A stretch of DNA of 64,000 nucleotides from Gracilaria domingensis. Lineage: Eukaryota; Rhodophyta; Florideophyceae; Gracilariales; Gracilariaceae. Numbering within the stretch: the stretch's first letter is position 1; each line of letters begins with the position of its first letter. This document shows, piece by piece, positions 1-11,337 of the stretch. The notes under the pieces were generated by a model. It was not told the DNA's origin, made no database searches, and was given only the letters and a program-made list of their open reading frames with translations. The DNA lies in assembly GCA_022539475.1 (NCBI GenBank), contig VCMS01000326.1:1-64000 (forward strand). The letters are read 5' to 3'. Made by a program: the position numbers and the translations under genes.

Positions 1-396
1 TTTCAGGTATTCCAAATATAATTAGACGACTTCCAGGGTATTCCTAGAGAATCATGCTTTTCCAAGGAAATACAACCGCAAACTCCATCTCTTCTTTGAA
101 AAATGCCAGAGGCACATGGAGTCTTACGTTTTGACAAAATACAGAACGCTTTTAAAACTAGATATATTCCTTCTGTTCACATTAAGAAATGAATTGCTGC
201 ACTAAGAACGCATTACTAATACTTTTAAGATCTTGCAGAAGAACGGCTTCTGTTTCGAAGTTTTGGGCGTGGTGTTCTTTCCCCGCAGTTAAAAAGACAC
301 TCCTGATATTTGTGAAAATGAGCAAAAAGCAGGGCCGTATTGCGTAGATTTTTGAAGTCCAGAAGTCACAGTCACTCTCAGAAATTCAAAGTCATT
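1..396. other. Left flank, no gene seen
   Basis: AT-rich spacer before the first LTR. I see no convincing reading frame, RNA gene or repeat here. The last five bases (392-396, TCATT) are the likely left target-site duplication of the adjoining Ty3 element, matching TCAGT at 12312-12316 in four of five positions. Confidence 0.6.
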
Positions 397-1370
397 TGTG
401 GGGCAAACTCGGAAGAGTCAAACCCACCAGACTGTCCGAAGGTCCGCTCTCGTGAGAGATGGCAGACCAGTGACAGAGCCCTCTGTACCACCGTAACTCG
501 GTTGTAAGGCCGAAGTGGCAACTGGCTATACCGACAGAGGTGATAGGCCACGTGGTGAGGAAACGATGAGAAACTCCAGAGACGGGGTGGTATCGGCAAC
601 GATGAAGCACGACCAATGACAGGTGTAGTCCCGAGAGGGAAAGCAACAGAAAACAACAACCAAACAACACCCACACGCGACGGGTAGGGCCTCCTCGGCA
701 CTGTGCCCGGAGCGGGGCGAGATCCTCCAACGGTAATGCACGGGTTTCCGTAAACACGGCAAAACTCTATACAGAGTCGGATCACTGCGTAATCTAGTCC
801 TATACCTCCTCGGTACGACCCTCAGGTCCCGATATCAACGACAGATGTTCCTCAAAGGTACCGAGAGGGTAGGACCACCGTAACCAGACGTGGCTATACT
901 CGCGAGAGTGATAACCCACGTAGGCGGTTGGCGCCAGAGCCTCACTCGTGTAGAGTCCACTCAGGAGAGCGCTACTCGACAAAGAGTTCACTTAGAAGTG
1001 CTCGGGTTGACTTTACAAAGGTGCTCGCGACGACAAGGTCGAGCTCACCTAAGTAGGTCTAAACTAACTATGTACACGTGGTGCACACCCGCAGGGGTCC
1101 GTACACGTGGCTAGCCCAGTGTCAGGCACCTCAGGTGCACTACCTATTGTCCCGTAATATGCACACACACGGTGGTGTAGTACACGCGTCCGCCTAGCGG
1201 TATTGGCCAGCAATGGCAACCCTGATTACAGGCAACTGTGGGAAAGCCATTCCAAAAGTAACCGCCAAAATTGGGTCCAACTCATAACTCTTCGAGTGCA
1301 TCCTCGTATCACTCCCTTGAGTATATGAGGCGCATCATCCTGATAATCACGCAAATTGCGTTGCTCTACA
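397..1370 (-). repeat. 3' LTR of the first Ty3/gypsy element
   Basis: Partner of the repeat at 11338-12311, with the same 974-bp length. On its inner side it is bordered by a polypurine tract, which fixes it as the 3' LTR of a minus-strand element. The antisense ORF on the plus strand starts only about 44 bp inside it, so this LTR is the natural place for an antisense promoter. Confidence 0.93.
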
Positions 1371-1387
1371 TCTCCCCCTCCTTAGAG
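1371..1387 (-). promoter_or_regulatory. Polypurine tract
   Basis: Read on the minus strand, the bases directly before the 3' LTR are AAGGAGGGGGAGA. That is a purine run of the kind used to prime plus-strand DNA synthesis in LTR elements. It sits immediately against the LTR edge. Confidence 0.8.
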
Positions 1388-1413
1388 CCGAGAACGACTT
1401 CGAGGCTGAAGTT

Positions 1414-3303
1414 TTGTGCGAAACGCAAGTACGTAAATACGTCACAGTCATGAGCGGTATCAACTCCTCGGTTTCTATACCTCGCAAGCGCGATACACAC
1501 TCAAGCGAACAGAGTATTCAAGTATCCGAACTCGATCACAGTACATCATCTGTCATTCCGATGAACCCGAATCAGTTTCCTCATCACCCGACGGGTCAGG
1601 CGAGCGCGTCGAACTACCCTCAGCCGGGTTCTGCGACGGCTCCACTGCCTCAGTCTCAACCGATGGTCCCGGTGAACGTTCCGTTATGGAATTCAGCGCA
1701 AGCGATGCCGCTGATGGCGAACCAAGCTGGTTGGATATCGAGGGAATCTCTTGCAGTACGCGATCCACTCCGTGATGGGTTTGCGTTCAGCCGTGCACCG
1801 TGGTTTCATCCGGTAGCTGTTAACGATGACACTCTCCTGGAGTCGTATGCCGAAAACGGCTTCCTACCGGGCGGTCTGCCGTTAGCGGTAGTGCAATCCC
1901 CAGAATGGAAAGTTCGTATAGCGATCGACCCGATGCTCCTCCGGTACGATACCCGCGAGGGTGAGAACCTGAACACCGCGCGCGCGGAACACGCGAATTT
2001 GGCGTACAAGAGACTCAGTCGAGTGCACCTCGAGCACCTGGTTCCACCGTCATATGGGTTCGATACTCCGTTCTACCGTACTTTCGGTGAAGTCCGATAT
2101 GGAGACAACTTGGCGACGTTCGACCATGCGCGGTACGCTGGCGATGGCCCGACCACATCGAGGTTGATGTTGTGCTGGAATCGGCCCATACTCCGAGCGG
2201 AGTTCCGTTATCTTCGCAAGAACGCTTCCCAGGGTGGGTTCGTCAACCGCATTCGGTTTGAGCGGAAAGCTCGTTCCCGTCATGGGTATCTGATTTTGTA
2301 CCCGAATATCGAGACCGAGAGGTACAGACCGCAGGCCTTTGTTGGACGGTTCCCTCCTTTACCAGATTGGTGGCGTGATGTGGAGGTACCCAAAGGGTGT
2401 TTTGCAGAACTGCCTCCGTGCTTGAGTTACATCGGCTCCCGATTGATCAGCGATCCGCGTTCAGGATGGTGGGGTCTCGTAGCCGGCGAGTGGGCGGCAC
2501 GCGTAGCAGCGTTTCTCCTCTGGGAGGCTTACGACAACTACCGTGTTTGGTATATTCCGCCGATGCTTCGCAGCATTATCCGCTCGCTGGATTTGCACAC
2601 TCCCTTGGGGTCCGAAGAGAACGTGGATGAGATCCATTACATCTTGGATGTTATCGATGGAGTCGATTGGGAAACGGTGCCCCGTTTGCAACGCGGGAAA
2701 GGTCCTCGTCGTCACCACGACCGCTCACCCGGTAGGAGACATCCCACAGCAGGAGATTTCGTGTATTACGACCCATGGGAGGGTACGATGACGACTAGCG
2801 CGTATGCCGAGTGGGCAGCGAACCAGCCACGGTCGATTCCAGACAGTCACCCCATTGGGTTCATGTTCAGTGACAACTGGGTCGCCCCAGTAGATCTGGA
2901 TGATCCGAACATGGATACTGGTGGAGAGGCGGCGGGAGCACTCGTTGAGATGGACCAGGAGTTGCTGAACGACCTACCGGCGGCGAATCAGGTGTTGCAC
3001 GCCAGCGGCGGGGTACCCCAGGCTCCTGTGGGTTGGAATGTTCCGACTCAAGCGAGTGTTTCGGTGGTGGGTCCGGCCCCTGTATCGGCTACTGTTCTTT
3101 CGGTCCTTCCGGCCCCGACAGCTCCGGTCGCTCCGGGAGATTCTCCGGCGAACATCGCGATGTTGCGCGCCAGTCTCCAGAACGCTGGAATTATCGTGCC
3201 CGATCATCTCACCACTATGGCAGGGATACCGGCTTACGCTGTTCCGCACCCTTCGCAGGGTCCCTCCGGTAGCGGCGGTGCCGGTCCCTCATCGGGGGTG
3301 TAA
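1414..3303 (+). CDS. Antisense ORF of the Ty3/gypsy element, unknown function (629 aa)
   Basis: A long uninterrupted frame on the strand opposite gag-pol, starting about 44 bp inside the 3' LTR. I do not recognise the family. The first 90 residues are Ser/Pro/Gln-rich. A core of roughly residues 90-420 looks globular and is rich in Trp, Tyr and Arg (for example WWGLVAGEWAARVAAFLLWEAY). The last 170 residues are Pro/Ala/Val/Gly-rich and disordered-looking. A later Met (MSGINSS, 1450) is an alternative start. Antisense frames in this position are known from some plant Ty3 elements of the Tat lineage, such as Grande, but homology to them is not claimed. A 1.9-kb open frame with globular-looking composition argues that it is coding. 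Confidence 0.7.
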   Translation: MCETQVRKYVTVMSGINSSVSIPRKRDTHSSEQSIQVSELDHSTSSVIPMNPNQFPHHPTGQASASNYPQPGSATAPLPQSQPMVPVNVPLWNSAQAMPLMANQAGWISRESLAVRDPLRDGFAFSRAPWFHPVAVNDDTLLESYAENGFLPGGLPLAVVQSPEWKVRIAIDPMLLRYDTREGENLNTARAEHANLAYKRLSRVHLEHLVPPSYGFDTPFYRTFGEVRYGDNLATFDHARYAGDGPTTSRLMLCWNRPILRAEFRYLRKNASQGGFVNRIRFERKARSRHGYLILYPNIETERYRPQAFVGRFPPLPDWWRDVEVPKGCFAELPPCLSYIGSRLISDPRSGWWGLVAGEWAARVAAFLLWEAYDNYRVWYIPPMLRSIIRSLDLHTPLGSEENVDEIHYILDVIDGVDWETVPRLQRGKGPRRHHDRSPGRRHPTAGDFVYYDPWEGTMTTSAYAEWAANQPRSIPDSHPIGFMFSDNWVAPVDLDDPNMDTGGEAAGALVEMDQELLNDLPAANQVLHASGGVPQAPVGWNVPTQASVSVVGPAPVSATVLSVLPAPTAPVAPGDSPANIAMLRASLQNAGIIVPDHLTTMAGIPAYAVPHPSQGPSGSGGAGPSSGV

Positions 3304-3672
3304 GATGACCAGCAGGGCTGGAGGACTTGGTCCTCAGTATAAGATAGAAACAGTAAAACCATCTAGTGGTAACTTTCCCTTCACCCTTTTGCCTGTTCTC
3401 CACGAACTTGATCGATCTTCGATTACTTCTTCACTCACACTGTGTTCAAGTGTACTTCACTTCTTTGGTGCTTCTTCTACTCTAACCGTTTTAAATCGGT
3501 ACAACCGGCATTTCGGTATGCTCTTCTTTCTTTCTTCTCACTTCTTCTAGTTCAGTCTTCACCGCTTCATTGGTCTTCTTCCTTCATTCATCCCCACACA
3601 GAAGGGGTCAACTCTCCATTCTGAGTCTTCCGCATCGCGGTATAGTTGAAAGCTCCTCACCGGGAACGGTTC
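3304..3672. other. Spacer between antisense ORF and chromodomain frame
   Basis: Pyrimidine-rich on the plus strand (CTTC/TTCT runs). The antisense ORF and the chromodomain frame converge here, so it is the likely 3' end of both transcripts. No gene seen. Confidence 0.5.
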
Positions 3673-4026
3673 TTATCCCACCTGGGCTTGGTCCAGGTTG
3701 GACGGCAAGGCTGACCGAGTGCGACGGTGGTATGAAACGATCTTCGACCTAGGTAGGTGCTCGACCGGCTCCATGGTGTCCTCCTCGGCGGAGTAGCCAT
3801 ACCATCGCACTTGGTACAGTACCGTCCCATCGGGGTCTACAACATGACGTACGATACGTTCGATCACGTATTCCTGCGGGTACACCTCGGTGTTTGACTG
3901 CTCTCCTTCACCCATTGTGGTTTCGTACCTTCGAGGGTGGCGAGGTGGTGGCCGGCTAACCTCTAGAGGGGTTCCTCTTGGACTTAACCAGTCACGACTC
4001 GCTAGAGGTTCCTCGCTGCGCGACAA
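3673..4026 (-). CDS. Chromodomain frame of the first Ty3/gypsy element
   Basis: A 117-residue frame downstream of integrase on the same strand. Residues about 52-100 match a chromodomain: YVIERIVRHVVD, then LYQVRWYGY, then an acidic turn and a helix ending KIVSYHRR. In chromoviruses a chromodomain at the integrase end binds modified histone tails and steers insertion. Here it is separate from the integrase frame by about 580 bp, so it may be its own product or an exon. The domain call is solid; the way it is expressed is inference. Confidence 0.8.
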   Translation of the reverse strand: MSRSEEPLASRDWLSPRGTPLEVSRPPPRHPRRYETTMGEGEQSNTEVYPQEYVIERIVRHVVDPDGTVLYQVRWYGYSAEEDTMEPVEHLPRSKIVSYHRRTRSALPSNLDQAQVG

Positions 4027-4608
4027 CTACAACTTACGCCAGGAGCGTCCAATCTTCAACCTGAAAGGTTCTTCTTGAAGTACTCTCCTTCTTGAGTCTG
4101 ACGAGCTTCGGCTCGTTTTGGTTGAGCTTCCGACCGTCCAACGGTAGCTTCGGGATTCTGAGCTCCCTCTTGCTATCCAGAAGGATCGTCCGTGCGACGG
4201 AGAACGGGCAGGGTCTCGCTCGTGCGCCATGGAGGCGGATTGACCAATCACGGTGCTTATCGCGGCCTTTTCGTTGGCCAGGCGATGGCACTTGTGAGCC
4301 ACGAGCTACCCTAACAGGTGTCCGTTCGCCTACGGTTGGCGACCGTACATCGTGCACGGTGCACGTGTGGTACTCGCGCACGCGACTTACTGTCAGCAGT
4401 TCCCCGCGTCGGCGGTGCTTTCCGTACGTCACCACGTCACACAACGTGTTACTCTCCACTTGGGTGTGTCATGAGTCCTCTGCCACGCGGCGTGGGTGCA
4501 CCATCGACGGTTTCCAAACTCTTACTTCGTACTTCACCTTTCCAAGGTTGTTTTCCCAAATAATACGCGGGTAAGTACGACTTCTCGTTTCCTCCTACTA
4601 CGGCGTGG
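4027..4608. other. Element-internal spacer upstream of the chromodomain frame
   Basis: Lies between the integrase tail and the chromodomain frame. Several short overlapping frames exist on both strands but none shows a recognisable domain. It contains an inverted repeat with arms GTGCACGGTGCACGTG-like around 4351-4366. Confidence 0.4.
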
Positions 4609-7600
4609 TTAACACCGGTCGGTAACATTGAGCTGATTTACCGCTTGCGGTTCTGCGTTCTCCGGGAAGCTCGGGTCTACAGATACTGTCTTCTCCGCTC
4701 TGCGGGTGGTGACCTCACTCAGTTGTGGTGTTCCCGACGGGGTTACGTTATCCACAGCGGTGTGTACCCCCTGGGTGGGTCGTGTCGTTTCCAGCGCATT
4801 GCTCAACGAACTCCACGGAGTATCACCACGAGGTACAGCGCCTCGGCGCACCACAACGCTATCGGTAGAGACCGCGAGATTGGTTGCGGTACCTTGCGAC
4901 ACAGTGTGACCGTGCGACGCCGGTGTAACGGGTTCCGTACTTTCCTCCCCCTCCTTAGGCGGTGGCACGGGAGCCACGACGTCCGGTGGGGGGTCAACTC
5001 TAGTTGAGTTTTCCTCTTCGTCTCCCGCAACGGGTTGTGCTACCCGCGTGGGTGATTCTGACTTCGGTAGATCCGATAGGCCGCGATCAGGGCGGAGAGT
5101 CGCAGGGCGCGGAGATACGACCTGTTCGTCCCCTGTAGCTTCACCCAGTTGGGTGTTGACGTGAACGTAGGGTGGTGGGGCCAGCGCGACACGGTCTAAC
5201 GATATCCGTTCGTGGAGATTATTGATATCCAATACTACGGTATCGTCCGTGACGGAAATAACCTTGTAGGGTCCTTCCGCGATAGGCGAGAGCTTGTGGC
5301 GGCGTTCCTTCTCCGGATTATAGTATTCTTTGCGGAGAAATACCATATCGTCTGGTTTGACCTTTGGTAATGGGGTCTTAACCTTCGCATCGAAGTTGCG
5401 CTTATAAGCGGCCTGCGCCTTATCCATCGCTGTGCGAGCGACCGGTACCATTTTGGTTAACCAATCCTTCCAAGCGTTCCTGTATAACCCAACAGACGGG
5501 TACGTAGAAAGCGTTTCTTGAGCCTCGATTGCAACCGGTGGCGGTACTCTTGACAATACCAACTCAAAAGGTGCTAGCTTCGTTACCCGGTGGACTTGGG
5601 TGTTGTACGCATATGTAATAGCGTCCGTATACAAATCCCAATCCTTAGGATGATCTGCCACATAAGATCTTAATGCATTCAGCATGGTACGGTTAAATCG
5701 TTCTACCTGACCATTTGTTTGGGGGTAGTAGGTGGTCGTAAATAGATTCTTGACACTCAAGATCCGACAGACGTCCTGGAAAAACTTCGACGTGAACTGT
5801 GAACCGTTATCTGATAATAGATGAACCGGTGGACCGTACACAAAGACCCAGTGGGTGACAAAAGCTTGTGCAACCACGGTGGCCGTAATCCGTTTCAGCG
5901 GGACTGTCCGTACCAACTTAGAGAACCGATCGGTGATAACCAGAAGGTATCGATTACCTCTTGCGGTTCTGATCAATTCACCTAAGATATCGATAGCGAT
6001 AAACTCCAAAGGAGACCGTGCTGGGAACAGCGTTAACTTCTTCGAGTACTTACGAAGTTTCACGTTATTCTTAGCGCACTCGGTGCAAGAGCGTCGTACT
6101 GCGTAGCAGTCCAATGCCATTGACGGCCAGTAAAAATCCCTACGCAGGGTCAAGTATAGTTTTCGACCTCCTGGGTGGGCTCCTACCTTCACATAGTGTG
6201 TCATGACCAACACACGGTTTTGCAGCGAGTATGGGACCACAATTTGGGTATACGCTTCAACCAACCTAACCAGGTACCCCTGATCGTTAACCTGAAAAGG
6301 TATACGATCTCCTCCATTGAGACGAGCCCGAATTCGCGTACAAAACTCATCCGTTTGCTGTTCTCGGATCATCTCCTCGGGAGTGATGGGTACAAAAGAT
6401 CCAGTCAAGGGATCTAACTTCTCAGAAGTGAGCAGGATGTCGTCACAGATGTCGTCCGACAAAGATTCGACCCAACCTGCTTGTTCTTCCACCATAAAGC
6501 ATGGTATGTCCAGATCGTCAACTGGTGCCGCTTCTGCATTTGTTCCCAAGCGGGAGAGTGCATCTGCCTGCAGATTCAACGTTCCTTTTTTGTACGTAAC
6601 TGTGAAATCGAACTCCGATAACCTCAAGCGCCAACGCATCAAGCGTCCTGATGGTTCCGAGATTTCCATGAGCCATCGGAGAGATGAGTGGTCCATACTA
6701 CGGACATAGTATGTACCGTAAAATGGTTGCCCATAAGATATGGCCTCAGTGTAGTTAGAGCCCATACAACGGCTAAGCACTCTTTCTCCGAAACTGAGTA
6801 GTTACGTTCGTGTACGTTCAAGGATCGCGACCAGTATCCAATTGGATGTCTCACGCTGTCTTCCGTGACCTGAAACAGGGCGCAACCAACCTGGTGTGCA
6901 CTGGCGTCAGTGTCTACTTCGAATGGAAGTCCTAGCTGAGGCAAAGCCAAGATTGGCGGTGACGTTACTGCGTCAATTAATGCCGAAAAGGCAGACGCTT
7001 CCGCGTCGCCTAGGGGTTCCAGTTAAACTGGTTGACCTTTTCTCAAGAGGTGGTTAAGGGGGGTCGCAATATCTGCGAAGTTCGGGACAAAACGCCGATA
7101 TACATTACAAAGACCCAGAAAACTGCGGAGTTCCGTTTGTGTCGTAGGGTGTTTCGCTTCCTTCAGCGACTTCACGCGAACTGCGTCAACTGAGAGCTGT
7201 CCAGGTCGAATGATATGCCCTAGGTATTTGACAGAATCTGTGAAGAACTCGCACTTCTTGAGTTTCAGCGTAATGCCCGCGTCCCTGAGGACTCTCATGA
7301 CGTCCCGGACGTGTGTTAAGTGGTCATCAAGGTTATCGGAGAACACGATGATATCGTCAAGATACACCAAGCAGGTCTTCCACTTGAATCGAGCCAAGAG
7401 GATATCGATAGCACGTTGGAACGTAGCCGGTGCGTTGGTTAATCCGAACGGCATTCGTTTAAACCGGTACAAACCTTGGTGGCACACAAAAGCAGTTTTG
7501 TCCTTATCCTTTTCACGGATCGGAACTTGCCAGTATCCCCAATTGGCATCCAAGGCGGTGAACACTGTAGCACTCCCAAGCGAGTTAATGTATTCGTCCA

Positions 7601-9033
7601 TCCTGGGTATGGGATAAACGTCTTTGACGGTGACCGAATTTAGACGACGGTAATCAATACAGAATCGCCACGATCCGTCCGCTTTTGGAACTAGCACCAC
7701 GGGTGAGGCCCAAGCGGATTGAGCCGCCTCTATGACGCCAGCGCGTAACATCTTCTCAACCTGAGATTGCTCTTCTTCCCTAGCTTTGGGACCAGCCCGG
7801 TATGGGTGTTGGGAAATGGGGCTAGTACCTGGAGGTAGGTCAATACGGTGTTCCGTGATTCCAATTGTCCCGAGGGATCCATCCCACATGGGTGTGAACT
7901 CCCTCAACATTTCTCTTAGCTTACCTCTATGAGATTCAGGTACATGATCAAAATTCAACTGTTCCAGTTCCTTGACAGGGTCTGTATCATCCGTTCCTGG
8001 TGGCAACGCTTTACCCTCGGTGGGTGCCAGCGATTCGGTAACTTCGCTCGCCGGGGTAACCGATGCGGTAAAAGCGGTTTCCGCTGATCCCTCCCCCTCC
8101 TTAGCATCGGTTATACCGAGAACATCCGCAACGGGTATCTTCGTCGGTACGATTGCAGCAGGGTGTGGGAGAGTGGTACCAAGGATTTGGTTTTTAGCTA
8201 ACCACTGTCGGGTTGTGCCAAAGTTGGCGACCAAAACTCTGAATGGTTTGTCGCGTTCCACCGAGATTACTCCGTTCGCCAAAGCGAGTTGGATTCTGAT
8301 CATACAATGATGACAATGGTTGTACCACACGTAGACCAGACTGCTTAGTAGTTATGGTGACCCAAACTTGGGATTGCGCAGGGATTGCGATGGCATGAGC
8401 CACATGGAGCTTAGATGATACCGGGTCGACGGTTGGAAATTCCTGTGCAGCAGGGAGCGGGACGCGCTTGCGTGTAGCTCTCTTTAGCGGTTTCCTTACA
8501 ATCGGTATTTCGGAACCATCATCCATGGTAACAACTCGAGCTCGAGGTCGAATCGCTTCAACAAAACGATCACAAAAGTCACAACCGAGTATCACCGGTG
8601 CGGCAATGCTTTTGCAAACCATGAAATCCACTTTAACCATACAGGTTCCTAATCGTACCATGAGAGGTATGTACCCAAGAGTACGCAACGGGTTATTGTT
8701 GGCATCCGCGATGTCTAAACCTGGACCATGACGAATTTCATCCCGTAGCGCGGGTGGCACCAACTCAAGGTGAATCAGGTTCGGTGCAGCTCCTGTATCC
8801 AACACAGACAACTGTCGAACCATGAACTGGTTAGACAAGCCAAGATCGGCATAAACTTTGTAGTTTCTCTTGGCCATCACAAGAACTCTTTCCGGAATAC
8901 GGAGATTACGGGACCGTATCCACGGACGACGTAGAACCGAAAGGTGTTCTGAGCTCACGTCAGTTGTAGCCGCTATCCTTGAAAGGATTCTAACAGCTGG
9001 GGAGCGAAGCTGTGACGCCTCGGGCGCCTTCAA
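4609..9033 (-). pseudogene. pol: Pol region (protease, RT, RNase H, integrase) of the first Ty3/gypsy element
   Basis: Domains appear in Ty3/gypsy order on the minus strand. An aspartic protease with LDTGA lies near 8.79-8.81 kb, and reverse transcriptase with YLDDIIVF near 7.35 kb. RNase H with VDTDAS lies near 6.91 kb. Integrase has an HHCC zinc-binding region near 6.06-6.18 kb and a catalytic core including DNGSQF near 5.81 kb. After the integrase core comes a GPYKV-type C-terminal domain, then a long Ser/Thr/Pro-rich tail. The region as found is several open stretches and not one frame, with roughly two to three breaks. Together with the nearly identical LTRs this suggests a young copy that has only begun to decay, unless some frame changes are programmed. 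Confidence 0.88.
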
Positions 9034-9077
9034 CTTCGGCTCGGAAGGCGCCCCTCCCGTAGGGGAAACTCCCGAAG

Positions 9078-11162
9078 TCAGTTTTTCTGAACGGGGCTCA
9101 CCGAATTCGGTGCGTGAACTCCGTTCGGGGGGCCTAACTGAACCCCATGCGTGGGTACTTCGCCTTGAACCTGGTTCGAAGGTGCCTGTGCCGGAACGGA
9201 GGGCTGAGCATAGACCGGAACCGGTAATCCCAGTTCAGCTCTGGCCTTATCATATTCCTTTCGTGGAACAGATTCCTTTTCCTCGGGCGTGAGGGCGTCG
9301 TAATACGCAATAATATTTGGCCTGTGCGACGGCGGAAATACGCACTGCGTCGATACGTGACCTGGAAGGTAGCACTGGTAACATATGACCGAGGCCGGTT
9401 TGTCGCGAGGGCGATTGTCCACTCGACGTTGTGGTGCTGTGTCCTTCCACCCTGGACGGTTCAGACGCGACGAATTGTTAGCGTAAGGCAGCGGGGCTGC
9501 AGGCACCCGGACACCTTGGGCATACAATGCGGGGTCTTCTTCCGTGCTCGGAATCGAGGTTGACGGCAGGTCCGTAGATCCGTAAGAATCGGGGTTACTT
9601 CCGATGAAGTGGACGTTATCAGCATCACCGACAGCGGTTTCACGTCGCAAAACCGACATCGATGGTGACGAACTCTCCGCGAGTAGCGCTTTCGAGCGGC
9701 GCTGCCCCGGGTTGCGGGCTCGATACGTCTCTCCTTCCGCCTGGGCGTAATTAACCAACTCTAGGTACGTCATTCGGCGTTTTTCTCCGCGTCGGCGAGC
9801 GACCAACGACCGAATGGTGGGGTCCAAACCATCAACAAACATGGTACACCGCTCCTGTGCGGAATACACATTACCACATCGGTGAAACGCTTTGTTCAAC
9901 CGCGTTGAATAAACCGTTTCAGATTCTCCACTCTTCTGTCTAGTGTCGCGAACAGCAAGAGTAGCGCTGTAAATCGCGTTGGAAGTCGCGTACGACCTGA
10001 GAAGGTAGTTCACGGCTTCCGGCCAACACGTGACTCCTCCTTCCGAGGCTCTCGAGGTTCCTCGAACTGAGTTGTACTGATCTTCCGCAGTCCCTGTTAG
10101 GAAGTACGGCAGTGCCACATATGCCTGTGCTTCACTCATACCGAGTATATCGGCCTCCTGGACGAACCTGGCAAGGAAATCCAAGATAAGGATAGGATCT
10201 GTCCCCGAGAACTTCCTTGTTTCAAGGGTAACATTCAACCTTCGAATGTAGTCCTTCACCTTACCGGTTCCTCGCGAGGAGCGATTCGAAGTAACATCTT
10301 CCATCCGATAATAGCGGTACGACAACAGCTTTGTGTAGAACGGGTCCGTCGGCTTTAACTCTTTGAGTCCCAAGTGGCGCCGTCCTTTCACGCGTGATCT
10401 CATCACTGCCTGAGTAGACTGCGTCGCTTTCGACCGTGTCGAACGTGACCTATGACGGTTATCATCACTATCAGATGAATCTGACGAACTGTCTTCAGTC
10501 ATGCCGCTCGAGTCAGAGCGCGATGAATCCGAATCATAGTGAACTCGTTTTGGGTGTCGACGTTTCTGCTTCACCGAACGATGGTCTTCATCCGCAGATG
10601 GATTTCCTTGAGAAACCTGTGCGTCCACAGCTTCATCCATACGGATTGTATCCTCCAGCGTTTCCAAGCGCGAACGAATTCGACCGATATCGGTGCGCAT
10701 TTCCTCGACAAATGCCCGGTACTCCGTGACGAAGACGTCTGGGGTACCCAGATTTTCCATAATGGAATTCACGTCCCTTCTCAGAAGACGTAAGTCTCCT
10801 GAGACATCCCTCACCTGGGCATTATCAACCTGCGTCCTCAACGAGGTAACATCCTGTAGGAGTTCCACGGTAGCAGCGTTAGGGTTAACCATGGATGGTG
10901 TCTCAACGACGGGTTGAGCAGAACCCAAATTTTCCTTAGGTGCTTCCGTAACTGAACGCGTTCTCCGGGGGCGGGGTACGACCTCAAGAGGTTGCGCCTC
11001 ATCTGGGATAGACCGGGACGTCGGTGCAACGGGTGGAACCGCAGCTGACGACCGCGCTGAACCAGTTCGAGAACCTCGAGGCGGTTGCGGCATACTGAAA
11101 ACCAGTAAGCAATCTGATCCAGATGATCCAGTTAAACTCGTACACGAGTCTCCAAAGAACAA
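9078..11162 (-). CDS. gag: Gag polyprotein of the first Ty3/gypsy element
   Basis: An open frame of 694 residues. The N-terminal third is charged and Ser-rich, with an SDSSDSDD-type acidic stretch. The middle (about residues 300-470) resembles the retrotransposon gag domain, with YLELVNYAQAEG near its end. A single CCHC zinc knuckle, CYQCYLPGHVSTQC, lies near residue 600 and would bind the packaged RNA. The C-terminal tail is Pro/Gln-rich. The first Met is at 11162; a Met at 11093 (MPQPPRG) is an equally plausible start. Gag forms the virus-like particle of these elements. The frame stops just before the protease region, as in many Ty3 relatives. Confidence 0.88.
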   Translation of the reverse strand: MFFGDSCTSLTGSSGSDCLLVFSMPQPPRGSRTGSARSSAAVPPVAPTSRSIPDEAQPLEVVPRPRRTRSVTEAPKENLGSAQPVVETPSMVNPNAATVELLQDVTSLRTQVDNAQVRDVSGDLRLLRRDVNSIMENLGTPDVFVTEYRAFVEEMRTDIGRIRSRLETLEDTIRMDEAVDAQVSQGNPSADEDHRSVKQKRRHPKRVHYDSDSSRSDSSGMTEDSSSDSSDSDDNRHRSRSTRSKATQSTQAVMRSRVKGRRHLGLKELKPTDPFYTKLLSYRYYRMEDVTSNRSSRGTGKVKDYIRRLNVTLETRKFSGTDPILILDFLARFVQEADILGMSEAQAYVALPYFLTGTAEDQYNSVRGTSRASEGGVTCWPEAVNYLLRSYATSNAIYSATLAVRDTRQKSGESETVYSTRLNKAFHRCGNVYSAQERCTMFVDGLDPTIRSLVARRRGEKRRMTYLELVNYAQAEGETYRARNPGQRRSKALLAESSSPSMSVLRRETAVGDADNVHFIGSNPDSYGSTDLPSTSIPSTEEDPALYAQGVRVPAAPLPYANNSSRLNRPGWKDTAPQRRVDNRPRDKPASVICYQCYLPGHVSTQCVFPPSHRPNIIAYYDALTPEEKESVPRKEYDKARAELGLPVPVYAQPSVPAQAPSNQVQGEVPTHGVQLGPPNGVHAPNSVSPVQKN

Positions 11163-11320
11163 GAAAACTCAATAAACCTTCTCGGTAAACCACCACGTCA
11201 GCGGTTCACGTTCAAAAGTTGTCAACCTCCAAAACTCTAAAGAGTCCTCTGATCGTTGTCAGAAAACGGTGATCCGTCAACAATCAAGTCAATTCCACGA
11301 CAGTGACCTAAAACAGTTCT

Positions 11321-11334
11321 AGGTCGGGAGACCA
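11321..11334 (-). promoter_or_regulatory. Candidate primer-binding site
   Basis: Three bases inside the 5' LTR the minus strand reads TGGTCTCCCGACC. It starts with TGG, as expected for pairing to a tRNA CCA end. I cannot assign the primer tRNA without a tRNA set from this genome. Confidence 0.55.
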
Positions 11335-11337
11335 CTT

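Noticed and set aside
391-785. Open frames of 121-135 residues within the first element's LTR, repeated at 11.2-11.7 kb
   Set aside because: They overlap each other in different phases and recur only because the two LTRs are nearly identical; there is no domain or independent conservation.
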